A program made the position numbers and the translations under genes. 64,000 nucleotides of DNA from Ekhidna lutea (GTDB lineage Bacteria > Bacteroidota > Bacteroidia > Cytophagales > Cyclobacteriaceae), in NCBI RefSeq assembly GCF_900188325.1, contig NZ_FZPD01000004.1, positions 316,501 through 380,500 on the forward strand, written 5' to 3'. Below the pieces are notes generated by a model. The model did not search any database. It was given only the letters and a program-made list of their open reading frames with translations, and was not told the DNA's origin. Below are positions 54,881 to 64,000 of this stretch, piece by piece (position 1 is the first letter of the stretch; the number at the start of each line of letters is the position of its first letter).

Positions 54881-54888
54881 TACATTTG
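54881..54888 (+). promoter_or_regulatory. Putative -7 element of phoH
   Basis: TACATTTG, a perfect TAnnTTTG match, 22 bp before the TTG start of phoH. The -33 TTTG is not clear. Confidence 0.4.
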
Positions 54889-54910
54889 AAGGATTAACAG
54901 AAAAGTTGTA

Positions 54911-55873
54911 TTGCTGGAAAAAATAATTACACTCGAAAACGTCTCCCTGGTAGATTTCCTGGGAATTGAAAATCAGAACATCAAAACAATTGCTACGGCA
55001 TTTCCTGATAGCAAAATTGTTAGCCGTGGCAATGAAATCCGTATCAAAGGATCAGCACCCCAGATTCTAAAAATCAACGAAATACTTAATTCCCTGCTTG
55101 CCCACTACCATGAGTACGGCAAAGTGACCACAGAAAACGTAAAAGATTATGTGGACAATGAGGAAAACACCATAGATGCTGATAAAGACTCGGCTGTTTT
55201 GGTTCATGGAACAAGAGGTTTCCGAATAGCTCCAAAAACAGTCAATCAAAAAAAGCTGGTAGCGGCAGTTGAAAAAAACGATCTGGTGTTTGCCATTGGA
55301 CCTGCCGGGACCGGGAAAACGTATATTTCTGTGGCACTGGCAGTACGTGCGCTTAAGAATAAAGAGGTTAAAAAAATCATCATCACCCGACCAGCTGTAG
55401 AAGCAGGTGAAAATCTTGGGTTCTTGCCGGGTGACCTAAAGGAAAAAATAGACCCTTATCTACGTCCAATCTATGATGCGCTCCGGGATATGATTCCAGC
55501 TGAAAAACTTCGCTATTACCAGGAGAATGGTGTGGTAGAAATAGCCCCTCTCGCTTATATGAGAGGTCGGACGTTGAATGATGCTTATGTGTTATTGGAT
55601 GAGGCGCAGAATACTACTCCCATGCAGATCAAAATGTTTTTGACGCGAATGGGCCCGCAATCCAAAGTAATCATAACCGGCGATCAATCTCAGATTGACT
55701 TACCTAAGAAGCAAACCTCCGGACTCATTGAGACAATGAAGGTCTTGAAAGATATAAACGGGATCGGTTTTGTGAATCTAGACGACCGAGATGTGGTACG
55801 CCACAAACTCGTAAAAGCAATCATAAAAGCGTATAACAAATATGACATTCAGAGTGATTCCAGCAACAAGTAA
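54911..55873 (+). CDS. phoH: PhoH-family P-loop ATPase
   Basis: 320 aa from a TTG start (MLEKIITLENVSLVDFLG), consistent with the N-terminus of relatives. Walker A GPAGTGKT at 130-137, RPAVEAGENLGFLPGDL, Walker B VLLDEAQN and the GDQSQIDL sensor are all present. PhoH proteins are predicted ATPases/helicases linked to RNA metabolism. The gene's last 32 bp are shared with the start of the acetyltransferase gene. Confidence 0.93.
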   Translation: MLEKIITLENVSLVDFLGIENQNIKTIATAFPDSKIVSRGNEIRIKGSAPQILKINEILNSLLAHYHEYGKVTTENVKDYVDNEENTIDADKDSAVLVHGTRGFRIAPKTVNQKKLVAAVEKNDLVFAIGPAGTGKTYISVALAVRALKNKEVKKIIITRPAVEAGENLGFLPGDLKEKIDPYLRPIYDALRDMIPAEKLRYYQENGVVEIAPLAYMRGRTLNDAYVLLDEAQNTTPMQIKMFLTRMGPQSKVIITGDQSQIDLPKKQTSGLIETMKVLKDINGIGFVNLDDRDVVRHKLVKAIIKAYNKYDIQSDSSNK

Positions 55874-56279
55874 AGAGCTGAAGGATAAATCATTTGCCAT
55901 TCGTGAAGAAGTATTTGTGGTAGAGCAGCAGGTTGCTCATGATGAGGAATTTGACGAATTCGAAGATGAATCCCATCATTTTGTTGCACTTGACGAAAAT
56001 GACAACCCCATAGGCTCGGCTCGCTGGAGGTATACAGACAAAGGCATTAAGCTAGAACGATTCACTGCAAAGCAAAACTGGCGAGGTAAAGGACTCGGAA
56101 CTGCTATTGTAAAAGCTGTGATGGATCATATCTCACAAACTGCTCAAAAAGGAACTTACCTATACCTTCACGCTCAATTACATGCCGTACCTCTTTATCT
56201 CAAGTTTGGCTTTCAGACCGAAGGTGATCAGTTTGACGAGTGCGGGATCATGCATTATTTGATGTGGCGAAAGTTGTAA
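55842..56279 (+). CDS. GNAT-family N-acetyltransferase
   Basis: 145 aa. FRVIPATSKELKDKSFAIREEVFVVEQQV opens the domain, the acetyl-CoA-binding RGKGLGTAIVKAVM follows near 86-99, and HAQLHAVPLYLKFGFQTEG closes it. The ATG is 32 bp inside phoH, which suggests translational coupling. Substrate unknown. Confidence 0.9.
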   Translation: MTFRVIPATSKELKDKSFAIREEVFVVEQQVAHDEEFDEFEDESHHFVALDENDNPIGSARWRYTDKGIKLERFTAKQNWRGKGLGTAIVKAVMDHISQTAQKGTYLYLHAQLHAVPLYLKFGFQTEGDQFDECGIMHYLMWRKL

Positions 56280-56328
56280 TACCGCTTTTTGCATTTTAAG
56301 AGTTAGATTCGCTCTTTTAAGCAACGGC

Positions 56329-58494
56329 ATGTACTTTTGGAACTCCTATCCTTTTGTGCGATTTACCATCGCATTAATCATGGGAATTTTATGCTATGAT
56401 CACTTCCCATCAATCTGGGCACAGTATCAGTGGAAAGTAATTTCAGGGATACTCTTGCTCAGTGTTTTAATTTATTTCTCCAGAAAATATAGCTTCTATA
56501 AACTCAGGCACTTCAACGGCTTATTAGCCTTGCTAATAATTTCCTTTCTGGGTGGTTACTTCACTATGATTAAATATCATCAGCAAGAGAAAAATCACTA
56601 TTTAAATACAAACAAAGAGGTCAGCGGTTTTATTGGGATCATTACTAGTCCTGTAAATGAGCGGACAAATCATCATAGATATAACTTTAAACTCTTACAA
56701 GTCATAGATGAGAATGACTCAATTATACCAACATCTGGTATAATTCATCTTTACATAAAAAAAGATTCCAGCACACAATCTCTTTTATATGGAGACAAAC
56801 TAGCTGTTTATGGAAAATATCATCCGGTACCAGGACCGGACAACCCCTTTGAATTTAACTACAAACAATACCTGGAACGACAAAACATTTATGCACATGC
56901 ATTTGTCGATCACGACCAATTCAAGGTTGTATCCAACGAACCACCAAGCAGATTTTTTCAGTGGGCATACGACCTGAGAACTGCTTCATCTGAAGTCATT
57001 GATAAGTATATACAGCAACCCAGAGAAAATGGGATTGCCAAAGCACTTTTACTTGGCATTAAGGATCATTTGGATAATGATGTAAAACGAGCATATTCTT
57101 CCGCTGGAGCGATGCATGTGTTAGCTGTATCTGGTCTTCATGTCGGGATTATCTATTTGATTGTTCAATTACTCTTTGGCAAATTGAAGCAGACCGGCAG
57201 GTTAGGAAAATATGCTTTTGGCATCATTAGTATTCTGCTAATCTGGCTATATGCAACTGTGACTGGCTTGAGTCCTTCGGTCCTTCGAGCCTCCACAATG
57301 TTTTCATTGGTGGCCTTTAGTCAGGCTTCTGCAAGAGAGGGCAATATTTATAACACGCTGGGGTTTGCTGCATTTATCCTTCTGTGTGTTGATCCATACC
57401 TCATTTACTCCGTTGGCTTTCAGTTATCATTCGCTGCAGTTATTGGGATAGTGTATCTGCAACCAAAGTTGTATCGACTATTAAGTTTCCGGATCGTACT
57501 GTTTGATAAAGCCTGGGCAATAACTTGTGTCTCAATAGCAGCACAATTAGCTACATTCCCACTTTCAGCTTACTATTTTCATCAATTCCCAACTTACTTT
57601 CTGGTTTCAAATCTCCTTGTTATTCCTGCAGCATCAATTCTCTTAATTGGCGGCATGAGTATGCTATTAATAGAATCAATTTTACCGGCTCTGGCTAAAA
57701 TCATTGGGTATTGCCTGGCTAAATTGATGTGGGGCATTAATGAGCTGATTGGACTTGTCCATTTCTTTCCAAACAGTCTCATTGAGTGGATATTTCTTGA
57801 TCAGGTGGGTTTGTTTCTTACTTATGGAATAGTTCTCACCTTCATCGCTGGGTTTCACTTTCGCTCTTTCAAAACATTAACCATTTCTTCATCACTTTTT
57901 ATTCTGTTCCTTTTTTGGAATCTGACAACACATCAAAATCAATCCAGAAGGCATGAATTAGTTTTCTATGAAGTCTCCGACAAAACCGCCATAGATTATA
58001 TACAAGGTCATTCAGCCGACTTATATATTGATGGCTTTAATGATTCTGACCTGGAACTTCTGGCATTTCAGATAAACCCACATCGATTGGCATCCCATCT
58101 TGATCCGATTGAATATTCCATTTCCAATCTAGATTCTGACACCAGTAATTCAGCTATTAAGGCGACTTCTATAGGAGACAAGAAAATCATCATTTTTGAT
58201 TCTACAACCTATCATATTGATTTCCATCAATTCATAACCGCTGATTTGGTTATCATAAATAACCAAGCTGTAAAGAGCTTAGAATGGCTGAAAAAACACT
58301 TTCAGGCAGAATTGGTCATTATTGGGAATAAAAATCCAGGTTATTACTCTAGAAAAATGAAGCAACAAGCTGCTGAGCTCAACCTGAATATACACTCACT
58401 TAAAGAAGATGGAGCGCTAACGATAGATCTAAAAAATGGCATAAAAAAAGAGCGGACTATTACGCCCGCTCTGTTCACCACCAATCCCGACTAG
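56329..58494 (+). CDS. comEC: ComEC/Rec2-family DNA-uptake channel
   Basis: 721 aa. An N-terminal membrane part and DUF4131/OB-like domain (VYGKYHPVPGPDNPFEFNYKQYLERQNIYA), then the competence domain (AKALLLGIKDHLDNDVKRAYSSAGAMHVLAVSGLHVGIIYL) with about ten helices. The C-terminal 190 residues lack the HxHxDH motif of the metallo-beta-lactamase nuclease domain, so the extracellular nuclease is absent or degenerate. The family transports single-stranded DNA across the inner membrane. The 3' end contains the terminator of the opposing fabH gene. Confidence 0.88.
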   Translation: MYFWNSYPFVRFTIALIMGILCYDHFPSIWAQYQWKVISGILLLSVLIYFSRKYSFYKLRHFNGLLALLIISFLGGYFTMIKYHQQEKNHYLNTNKEVSGFIGIITSPVNERTNHHRYNFKLLQVIDENDSIIPTSGIIHLYIKKDSSTQSLLYGDKLAVYGKYHPVPGPDNPFEFNYKQYLERQNIYAHAFVDHDQFKVVSNEPPSRFFQWAYDLRTASSEVIDKYIQQPRENGIAKALLLGIKDHLDNDVKRAYSSAGAMHVLAVSGLHVGIIYLIVQLLFGKLKQTGRLGKYAFGIISILLIWLYATVTGLSPSVLRASTMFSLVAFSQASAREGNIYNTLGFAAFILLCVDPYLIYSVGFQLSFAAVIGIVYLQPKLYRLLSFRIVLFDKAWAITCVSIAAQLATFPLSAYYFHQFPTYFLVSNLLVIPAASILLIGGMSMLLIESILPALAKIIGYCLAKLMWGINELIGLVHFFPNSLIEWIFLDQVGLFLTYGIVLTFIAGFHFRSFKTLTISSSLFILFLFWNLTTHQNQSRRHELVFYEVSDKTAIDYIQGHSADLYIDGFNDSDLELLAFQINPHRLASHLDPIEYSISNLDSDTSNSAIKATSIGDKKIIIFDSTTYHIDFHQFITADLVIINNQAVKSLEWLKKHFQAELVIIGNKNPGYYSRKMKQQAAELNLNIHSLKEDGALTIDLKNGIKKERTITPALFTTNPD
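58443..58472 (-). terminator. fabH terminator inside the comEC 3' coding end
   Basis: On the minus strand the stem AGAGCGG / CCGCTCT (10-nt loop) is followed by seven T residues (58443-58449). It lies 113-142 bp beyond the fabH stop and within the last 17 codons of comEC. Confidence 0.8.
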
Positions 58495-58584
58495 CATCGG
58501 GAAAAAACTTACTACCGCCTAGTAGTACTACAAATGTATATACATAAGCGTTTGCACCAAAACGAAATACTGAAAAAGATATAA

Positions 58585-59553
58585 TTAAATTTCCCATCTA
58601 ACGATTGTACCTGCAAACGTCAGACCGCCTCCAAATCCAATCATCAGCACTATATCTCCTTTCTTTATACCTCCATTTTTCTTAGACTTTGCAATAGCTA
58701 AGGGTATCGAAGCAGATGATGTGTTTCCGAATTCAGTTACACTTTCCGGCACCCGCTCCATTGGAAAGTCAAGTGACTTGACAATCGCTTCAATTATTCG
58801 AAGATTCGCACTATGAGGAACTATGTAGTCTATATCATCTAAGGTAAGTCCTGCTTTATCCACAAGCTCGCGAATCTTGTTTGGAATATTGCCTACTGCC
58901 CATTTAAAAACCGATCTGCCATTCTGCACAATTTTGCTGTTGGCGTTTATGCCAACCCCGTTTATACTATTCTTTTTATGACTCAAATAGAGGTCATGCC
59001 CTAAATCTCCATTTGTACCTGAATTAAAGGCTAAAAATTGCTCTGTTTCCCCAGGCTCAACCAAAGCAGCTCCTGCAGCATCACCGAATAAAATACAAGA
59101 AGTTCGATCCTCAAAGTCTGTGATTTTTGATAACGTTTCGGCACCAATCACCAATACTTTTTTATAGATTCCGGAATTCACAAAACCATGTGCCATCTGG
59201 AGGCCATAAACAAAACCCGCGCATGCAGCATAAATGTCGTTACACCCACAGTTTTCGATTCCTAGTTTGTATTGAACCCTTGAAGCAGCGTTGGGCATAG
59301 GCTGGTCTGGGGATGTTGTACAAACGACAATAAAATCAACGTCCGAAATTTCTTTTCCACTCCTATCTACGAGATCCTGAACAGCCTTTACACCAAGATC
59401 ACTCGTATACTCTCCGTCTTTTGAGAAGCGTCTGGTCCTTATACCTGTTCGTGAAATTATCCACTCATCATTCGTGTCAATGAACTTTTCGAAGTAGTGG
59501 TTGTCTACGATTTTTTCAGGCACATATGTGCCAAATGCGGTAATTTGTGACAT
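58585..59553 (-). CDS. fabH: Beta-ketoacyl-ACP synthase III
   Basis: 322 aa. Catalytic triad visible: Cys111 in YAACAGFVYG, His in VPHSANLRI and Asn in FGNTSSASIP. It condenses acetyl- or branched acyl-CoA with malonyl-ACP to start fatty acid synthesis. The active-site entrance segment DEWIISRTGI is typical. It lies 101 bp downstream of uvrB and may be expressed with it or from its own promoter. Confidence 0.94.
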   Translation of the reverse strand: MSQITAFGTYVPEKIVDNHYFEKFIDTNDEWIISRTGIRTRRFSKDGEYTSDLGVKAVQDLVDRSGKEISDVDFIVVCTTSPDQPMPNAASRVQYKLGIENCGCNDIYAACAGFVYGLQMAHGFVNSGIYKKVLVIGAETLSKITDFEDRTSCILFGDAAGAALVEPGETEQFLAFNSGTNGDLGHDLYLSHKKNSINGVGINANSKIVQNGRSVFKWAVGNIPNKIRELVDKAGLTLDDIDYIVPHSANLRIIEAIVKSLDFPMERVPESVTEFGNTSSASIPLAIAKSKKNGGIKKGDIVLMIGFGGGLTFAGTIVRWEI

Positions 59554-59654
59554 AATGAAAATTGTGGAATTTAAGTTTGAAAAAGATTAATCTATTGGGA
59601 TAGTTGTCTGTTTCAAAAGCAAGTTGAAGTAGGAACTTCTTATTTCCAAAGAAG

Positions 59655-61676
59655 CTACTTACTTTCTTTTAACAATTTCTCAACTTCCTGTAATTCATCT
59701 CTCAACCTTGCTGCCTCCATGAAATCTAAATCTTTAGCTGCTTTCTCCATCTTTCGCTTAGTTTCATTGGCAAGTTTTGTCAACTGTTCTTTTGACATGT
59801 ATGCTACCACAGGATCTGCAGCTAGCGTATGCTCTTCTTCCATGTAGTATTTCTTAGCTCCTTTTTTCTTATCGGCTACACCTGTTTGCCTTAGTATTTC
59901 CTCTCTATTCTTTTTCAGAGAAACAGGAGTGATCCCATGCTTTTCATTGTATTCCATCTGGATACCACGCCTCCTGTTAGTCTCATCGATAGCTAATTTC
60001 ATAGAGCCTGTTACTTTATCGGCATACATAATCACTTTGCCTCGATCGTTCCGGGCGGCTCTACCAATCGTCTGAACAAGTGATCGCTCATTTCTCAAAT
60101 AACCCTCCTTATCTGCGTCGAGAATGGCTACTAATGACACCTCAGGCAGATCAAGACCTTCCCGAAGTAAGTTTACCCCTACCAATACATCAAAAACACC
60201 CAACCTCAGTTCTCGTAAAATCTCAACCCTATCAAGTGTATCTACTTCCGAGTGGATGTAGCGAGTTTTCACTCCAGCGTTCAACAAGTATTTGGTAAGC
60301 TCCTCTGCCATACGCTTGGTTAGCGTTGTTACAAGCACCCTGTCTTCCATTTCAATCCTTTGCTGGATTTCCTCCATCAGATCATCAATCTGATTCTGAC
60401 TTGGACGAACATCAATCACAGGATCTAACAATCCGGTTGGGCGAATCAGCTGCTCAATAATCACTCCCTCAGATTTGCGAAGTTCATAATCACTTGGAGT
60501 GGCGCTTACAAACACCACTTGATTAATCATATCCTCAAACTCATTGAAAGTGAGAGGTCTGTTGTCAAGTGCAGACGGCAGCCTAAATCCATAGTCTACC
60601 AAATTCACCTTTCTACTTCGGTCCCCACCCCACATGCCGCGTACTTGAGGAATTGTCACATGGCTCTCATCAATGATCATTAAGAAATCATCTGGAAAAT
60701 AATCGAGTAGGCAGAATGGTCTGCTACCCGGATTCCTTCTGTCAAAATATCGTGAGTAGTTCTCCACTCCGGAGCAATAGCCAATTTCACGTATCATTTC
60801 CAGATCAAATTCAGTGCGCTCTTTCAAACGCTTAGCCTCCAGAAATCTTCTTTCATCTTCAAAAAACTGAACCTGCTCAACCATGTCATCCTGAATCTCC
60901 TTTATTGCTACCTGAAGCTGATCCTTTCCTGTTACAAATAAGTTTGCTGGAAAAATGCTTACAATCCGCTCATCTGATTGCTTTTCACCTGTTACTGGAT
61001 CAATGCGTTGAATTGACTCAATCTCGTCTCCCCAAAAAATAAAACGATAAGCAAAATCCGCATAAGCAACAAAAACATCTACAGTATCTCCTTTCACACG
61101 AAAGGTTCCTCGCTTGAACTCTGCTTCAGTTCTACTGTAAAGGATATCCACTAAATCAAACAAGAATTTATTTCTGGGAATCCTATCCCCTTCCTGAACC
61201 CTGATGACATTTTTACCAAATTCCTCAGGATTGCCGATTCCGTAAATACACGAAACGGATGCCACTACAATAACATCTCTTCTGCCAGAGAGCAAGGCAC
61301 TGGAGGCACTAAGCCGAAGCTTTTCTATTTCATCATTGATAGAGAGATCTTTCTCGATGTAAACGTTACTCGTAGGTATGTATGCCTCCGGCTGGTAGTA
61401 ATCATAGTATGAGATAAAATACTCTACCGAATTTTCAGGAAAAAATCGCTTGAACTCCCCATAGAGTTGAGCTGCCAGTGTTTTGTTATGACTTAGAACG
61501 AGCGTTGGTTTTTGGACTTTTTCTACCACATTGGCCATTGTGAAAGTCTTTCCGGATCCTGTTACGCCAAGCAAAGTCTGAGCCGCCTCCCCTCCTTGTA
61601 TTCCTTCAATTATTTGCCTTATTGCCTCCGGTTGATCGCCTGTTGGGCTGTATTCTGAAACTAGTTTAAAGTCCAT
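59655..61676 (-). CDS. uvrB: Excinuclease ABC subunit B
   Basis: 673 aa, full length. Walker [10 protein letters not shown] near residue 38; beta-hairpin region [14 protein letters not shown]; motif [14 protein letters not shown]; helicase motif [14 protein letters not shown]; and C-terminal UVR domain ([27 protein letters not shown]) that binds UvrC. It performs damage verification in nucleotide excision repair. It follows aroE by 3 bp. Confidence 0.98.
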   Translation of the reverse strand: MDFKLVSEYSPTGDQPEAIRQIIEGIQGGEAAQTLLGVTGSGKTFTMANVVEKVQKPTLVLSHNKTLAAQLYGEFKRFFPENSVEYFISYYDYYQPEAYIPTSNVYIEKDLSINDEIEKLRLSASSALLSGRRDVIVVASVSCIYGIGNPEEFGKNVIRVQEGDRIPRNKFLFDLVDILYSRTEAEFKRGTFRVKGDTVDVFVAYADFAYRFIFWGDEIESIQRIDPVTGEKQSDERIVSIFPANLFVTGKDQLQVAIKEIQDDMVEQVQFFEDERRFLEAKRLKERTEFDLEMIREIGYCSGVENYSRYFDRRNPGSRPFCLLDYFPDDFLMIIDESHVTIPQVRGMWGGDRSRKVNLVDYGFRLPSALDNRPLTFNEFEDMINQVVFVSATPSDYELRKSEGVIIEQLIRPTGLLDPVIDVRPSQNQIDDLMEEIQQRIEMEDRVLVTTLTKRMAEELTKYLLNAGVKTRYIHSEVDTLDRVEILRELRLGVFDVLVGVNLLREGLDLPEVSLVAILDADKEGYLRNERSLVQTIGRAARNDRGKVIMYADKVTGSMKLAIDETNRRRGIQMEYNEKHGITPVSLKKNREEILRQTGVADKKKGAKKYYMEEEHTLAADPVVAYMSKEQLTKLANETKRKMEKAAKDLDFMEAARLRDELQEVEKLLKESK

Positions 61677-61679
61677 TGA

Positions 61680-62417
61680 TTATTCACTCCAAATATCCCA
61701 AGATTTTTCTGCCTGAAGCTCCAACATCTCCAAACCATTTTTAGTTTTTGCCCCGTATGATTTTCCCTTGACAAGAAAATTGGTTTCAGCAGGATTGTAA
61801 ATCAGATCATAGAGATAGCTCCCTTTTTGGATGTTTTTATATGGGATGTCCGGAAAAGTATCTACGTTAGGGTGCATTCCTAGTGGAGTGGTATTAACTA
61901 TGAGTTTGAAACGCGAAACAATCTCAGGATTTGCTTTTAATTGATCGTAAGTATAGTCACCTCCTCTAGTTGTTCGGCTTACCTGATTGTATGGAATGTT
62001 TAAATCTGTAAGTCCAGCCTGAATTGCCTTTGATGCACCTCCTGAACCAAGGATTAGTGCTTCACCTTTAAATTTTCCAATCCAGCCACGCAAAGACTCT
62101 CTAAAGGCCATATAATCAGAATTATATCCTATTAATTTGCCACCATTTTTGTAAATCACATTGGCAGCTCCCACCTTAATTGCACTTGCATCCAGTTTAT
62201 CAAGGTATTTCACCACCTTTTCCTTATGAGGCACGGTTACATTCACACCAACCAGGTCCTTATATTTCATCCACAGGGCAGGAAATTCATTTAGGAATTC
62301 CATTTCAAAAAGATCATAAACATGATCCTTGAGCTTTAGTTTTTTAAACTTATCCTGAAAAAAACGCTGTGAAAAACTATGCCCTACCGGGTATCCTATC
62401 AATCCAAATCTCTTCAT
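61680..62417 (-). CDS. aroE: Shikimate dehydrogenase
   Basis: 245 aa. FGLIGYPVGHSFSQRFF binds shikimate; VNVTVPHKEKVVKYLD carries catalytic Lys; LGSGGASKAIQAGL is the NADP-binding glycine loop; VNTTPLGMHPN and NGLEMLELQAEKSWDIW complete the family pattern. It is slightly shorter than the usual 270-280 aa. It reduces 3-dehydroshikimate in aromatic amino acid synthesis. Operon with uvrB. Confidence 0.95.
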   Translation of the reverse strand: MKRFGLIGYPVGHSFSQRFFQDKFKKLKLKDHVYDLFEMEFLNEFPALWMKYKDLVGVNVTVPHKEKVVKYLDKLDASAIKVGAANVIYKNGGKLIGYNSDYMAFRESLRGWIGKFKGEALILGSGGASKAIQAGLTDLNIPYNQVSRTTRGGDYTYDQLKANPEIVSRFKLIVNTTPLGMHPNVDTFPDIPYKNIQKGSYLYDLIYNPAETNFLVKGKSYGAKTKNGLEMLELQAEKSWDIWSE

Positions 62418-62466
62418 GAAAAAATAAAGTTACCATGAAATAACTAGTATAACGGAAATACAAGAA

Positions 62467-63345
62467 CTACTCTGCCGCTCGACCATATCGCTCAAGCACA
62501 AACACCACAAGCATACCAAAAACCCCAATACAAATAGATGGTAGTAAAAGGCTTGGCTCATTGGTAAGTTGCTCATATTTCAAAGGAGAAATATTCCGAA
62601 ATGTTATATCATCCGATAATTTCCAAGGCCAAATTTTATTGAGAGATCCCAGCATAAACCCAGCCAGAAGAGCCATGACAGTTCCTTTGTGACGTTGCAA
62701 AAGCCAATGGATTAACCTGGAAAATGAGAGCAGTCCCACAGCACACCCCAATCCAAAAACAAAAATCACTTTAAAATCAAAGACCTTTACTGCATTGAGT
62801 ACATACTCATATTTAGCTAAGAGGATCAATATAAATGATCCGGAAATACCGGGCAGAATCATTGCACAAATGGCAATTGCTCCTGAAATAAACACAAACC
62901 ACAGTTGATCAGGGCTTGATGCCGGAGTAAGCGAGGTAATCAGATATGCGACAATAGCTCCGATCAAAAATGACAGATAAGTAATGCCATTATTTTTTCT
63001 AGGCATCACATAGAATGATGAAATTAGAATCAACCCGAAAAAAAAGGACCATAGCAGGATAGGGTGATTATCCAGCAGGTAGCTAATTCCTCTGGAAAGA
63101 AGGAAAATACTCATAAATATCCCCGCAAATACTTGGACTAAAAACTGACCGTTTACATGATCCCATAGGTCTTTAAATTTTAATTTAAATGCCAATTGAG
63201 CAGCGGTTAGATCAAAAGATTTAATTGAATTAATCAGTTCTTCATAGATGCCGGTGATTAAAGCAATCGTACCTCCTGAAACACCTGGAATCAGATCAGC
63301 GCATCCCATTGCAGCACCTTTTAATACAAGTTTCGCATTTATCAT
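62467..63345 (-). CDS. DUF368 polytopic membrane protein
   Basis: 292 aa with about eight transmembrane helices. The GAAMGCADLIPGVSGGTIALITGIYEEL opening and a second PGISGSFILILLAKYE repeat (inverted GxSGG/GxSGS re-entrant loops) define DUF368. Members of this family have been proposed to move undecaprenyl phosphate across the membrane, alongside DedA proteins. It lies 49 bp upstream of aroE on the same strand and is divergent from the outer-membrane protein gene. Confidence 0.9.
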   Translation of the reverse strand: MINAKLVLKGAAMGCADLIPGVSGGTIALITGIYEELINSIKSFDLTAAQLAFKLKFKDLWDHVNGQFLVQVFAGIFMSIFLLSRGISYLLDNHPILLWSFFFGLILISSFYVMPRKNNGITYLSFLIGAIVAYLITSLTPASSPDQLWFVFISGAIAICAMILPGISGSFILILLAKYEYVLNAVKVFDFKVIFVFGLGCAVGLLSFSRLIHWLLQRHKGTVMALLAGFMLGSLNKIWPWKLSDDITFRNISPLKYEQLTNEPSLLLPSICIGVFGMLVVFVLERYGRAAE

Positions 63346-63467
63346 TATGCGAACTTACTCAGTTCTATCCAAGTATTATAAATCAGGTTTGTTACATTTT
63401 TCACCTCACATTTTTAGGGGAGTCATTTCAGAATTATTACTAATAGAAAACTCACATCAAGAATATT

Positions 63468-64000
63468 ATGAAAATTATCACCACACTCCTGACTGTTCTT
63501 ATAGCCTTTTCTATATCGGCTCAAACGATTGACACTGACTATTCAAACCATAAGAAAAGGGCGATCAAGTTTGAATTCTTTTCACCACTAACAGGTAACT
63601 CAACTTTTGGATATGAGAACTACATCAAAGACTGGCTTTCATGGGAAGCAAAAGTTGGTTTCATTGGACTTGGTTTGGACAATAATGATATAAATCCATC
63701 TGGATTCTTGTTTAAGGGTGGTCCTAAATTCAAGCTCAATCCGGATTTCGTAACAGATGACTTAAAAGGATCGCATCTTCTCAGTGGAAAATATATCCGT
63801 CCGGAGCTAATATTTGCGCACTACACTCAAGATGAACCATATTATAATGGCACTTCTGAGTTTAATAGGGAAACATTTACCTCAGTTGGATTCCTAATTA
63901 CCTATGGAAGGCAATATATCCTTGCCAATATTATGACGCTAGACTATCATATTGGTCTTGGCTATGGATGGGACAATTCAAATGATGGTAGATACAACTA
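63468..64000 (+). CDS. Outer-membrane beta-barrel protein, 5' part
   Basis: The frame begins MKIITTLLTVLIAFSISAQTID, a clean signal peptide, and is open to the end of the window (177 codons). The mature part has alternating aromatic strands (RAIKFEFFSPLTGNSTFGYEN, SAVGF/ITYGRQYILANIM-like, HIGLGYGWDN) typical of DUF3575-like outer-membrane proteins. The C-terminus lies outside the window, and no specific function can be assigned. Confidence 0.65.
   Translation, partial: MKIITTLLTVLIAFSISAQTIDTDYSNHKKRAIKFEFFSPLTGNSTFGYENYIKDWLSWEAKVGFIGLGLDNNDINPSGFLFKGGPKFKLNPDFVTDDLKGSHLLSGKYIRPELIFAHYTQDEPYYNGTSEFNRETFTSVGFLITYGRQYILANIMTLDYHIGLGYGWDNSNDGRYN

Noticed and set aside
58485-58502. TCCCGA/TCGGGA inverted repeat after comEC as its terminator
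   Set aside because: It is followed by A residues on the plus strand and by no T tract on the minus strand, so it does not meet terminator criteria in either direction.
63248-63532. 94-codon plus-strand frame opposite the start of the DUF368 gene
   Set aside because: Antisense over most of its length. The real gene in this area starts at 63468 in another frame with a clear signal peptide.

Overview
The window looks like a chromosomal segment of a free-living member of the Bacteroidota, most likely order Cytophagales. The basis is a PorV/PorQ-family outer-membrane protein next to a giant gingipain-type (C25) PorU-like peptidase of the type IX secretion system, low-GC coding, start codons without obvious Shine-Dalgarno sequences, TAnnTTTG/TAnnTTCG promoter-like octamers, and gene families typical of that phylum (PspC plus GIN proteins, PadR-coupled FtsX permeases, TPR-CHAT proteins). 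No rRNA, tRNA, CRISPR array, prophage or complete insertion sequence was recognised.

Layout. 1-2093: the 3' end of a Do-like periplasmic protease, convergent with dnaA. 2337-5209: a two-gene methylmalonyl-CoA mutase operon with unusually short subunits. 5257-12612: a secreted TPR-CHAT (caspase-like) protein, a diiron ferritin-like protein, a FecR-like exported protein and a CHASE2 membrane sensor without an output domain. 12751-18770: a cobalamin block with the MeaB GTPase, a B12-riboswitch-controlled TonB receptor (btuB) and divergent btuFCD. It supplies the cofactor of the mutase. 18771-19118: a non-coding stretch with a minus-strand terminator, paired stems and two palindromes. 19119-24039: an apparent redox operon (FAD oxidoreductase, membrane polyferredoxin, DM13 lipoprotein, outer-membrane protein), interrupted by a GxxExxY gene that is bracketed by perfect 12-bp inverted repeats. 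24083-26789: a TfoX-like protein, PhoD phosphatase and a J-domain membrane protein.

26886-32018 is a glycosyltransferase operon carrying an embedded ParE/RelE-type toxin-antitoxin pair. 32029-35776 holds a PadR-FtsX permease pair and a Crp/Fnr regulator. 35851-37446 is a respiratory-assembly operon (HemJ, SCO1/SenC, cytochrome c). 37443-40900 is a minus-strand operon with an ABC exporter of the LolCD/MacB type. A 176-bp relative of the GxxExxY element fills the gap between its permease and an exported DUF protein, whose signal peptide contains a CAAA tandem repeat. 41168-44504: a CPA1 antiporter, glutaminyl cyclase, SCP2 protein and PAP2 phosphatase. 44511-50562: the PorU-like/PorV pair. 50824-53594: PadR plus a PspC-GIN protein. 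53681-64000: mostly housekeeping genes (SAM hydrolase, phoH, comEC, fabH, uvrB, aroE, a DUF368 protein) and the start of an outer-membrane protein that runs off the window.

The most promising material for follow-up is the GxxExxY cassette and its small non-coding relative, the possible trans-envelope electron conduit, the CHAT/CHASE2/FecR group, the start-codon hairpin below the B12 riboswitch, the putative non-coding RNA at about 18.8 kb, and the possibly phase-variable signal peptide.
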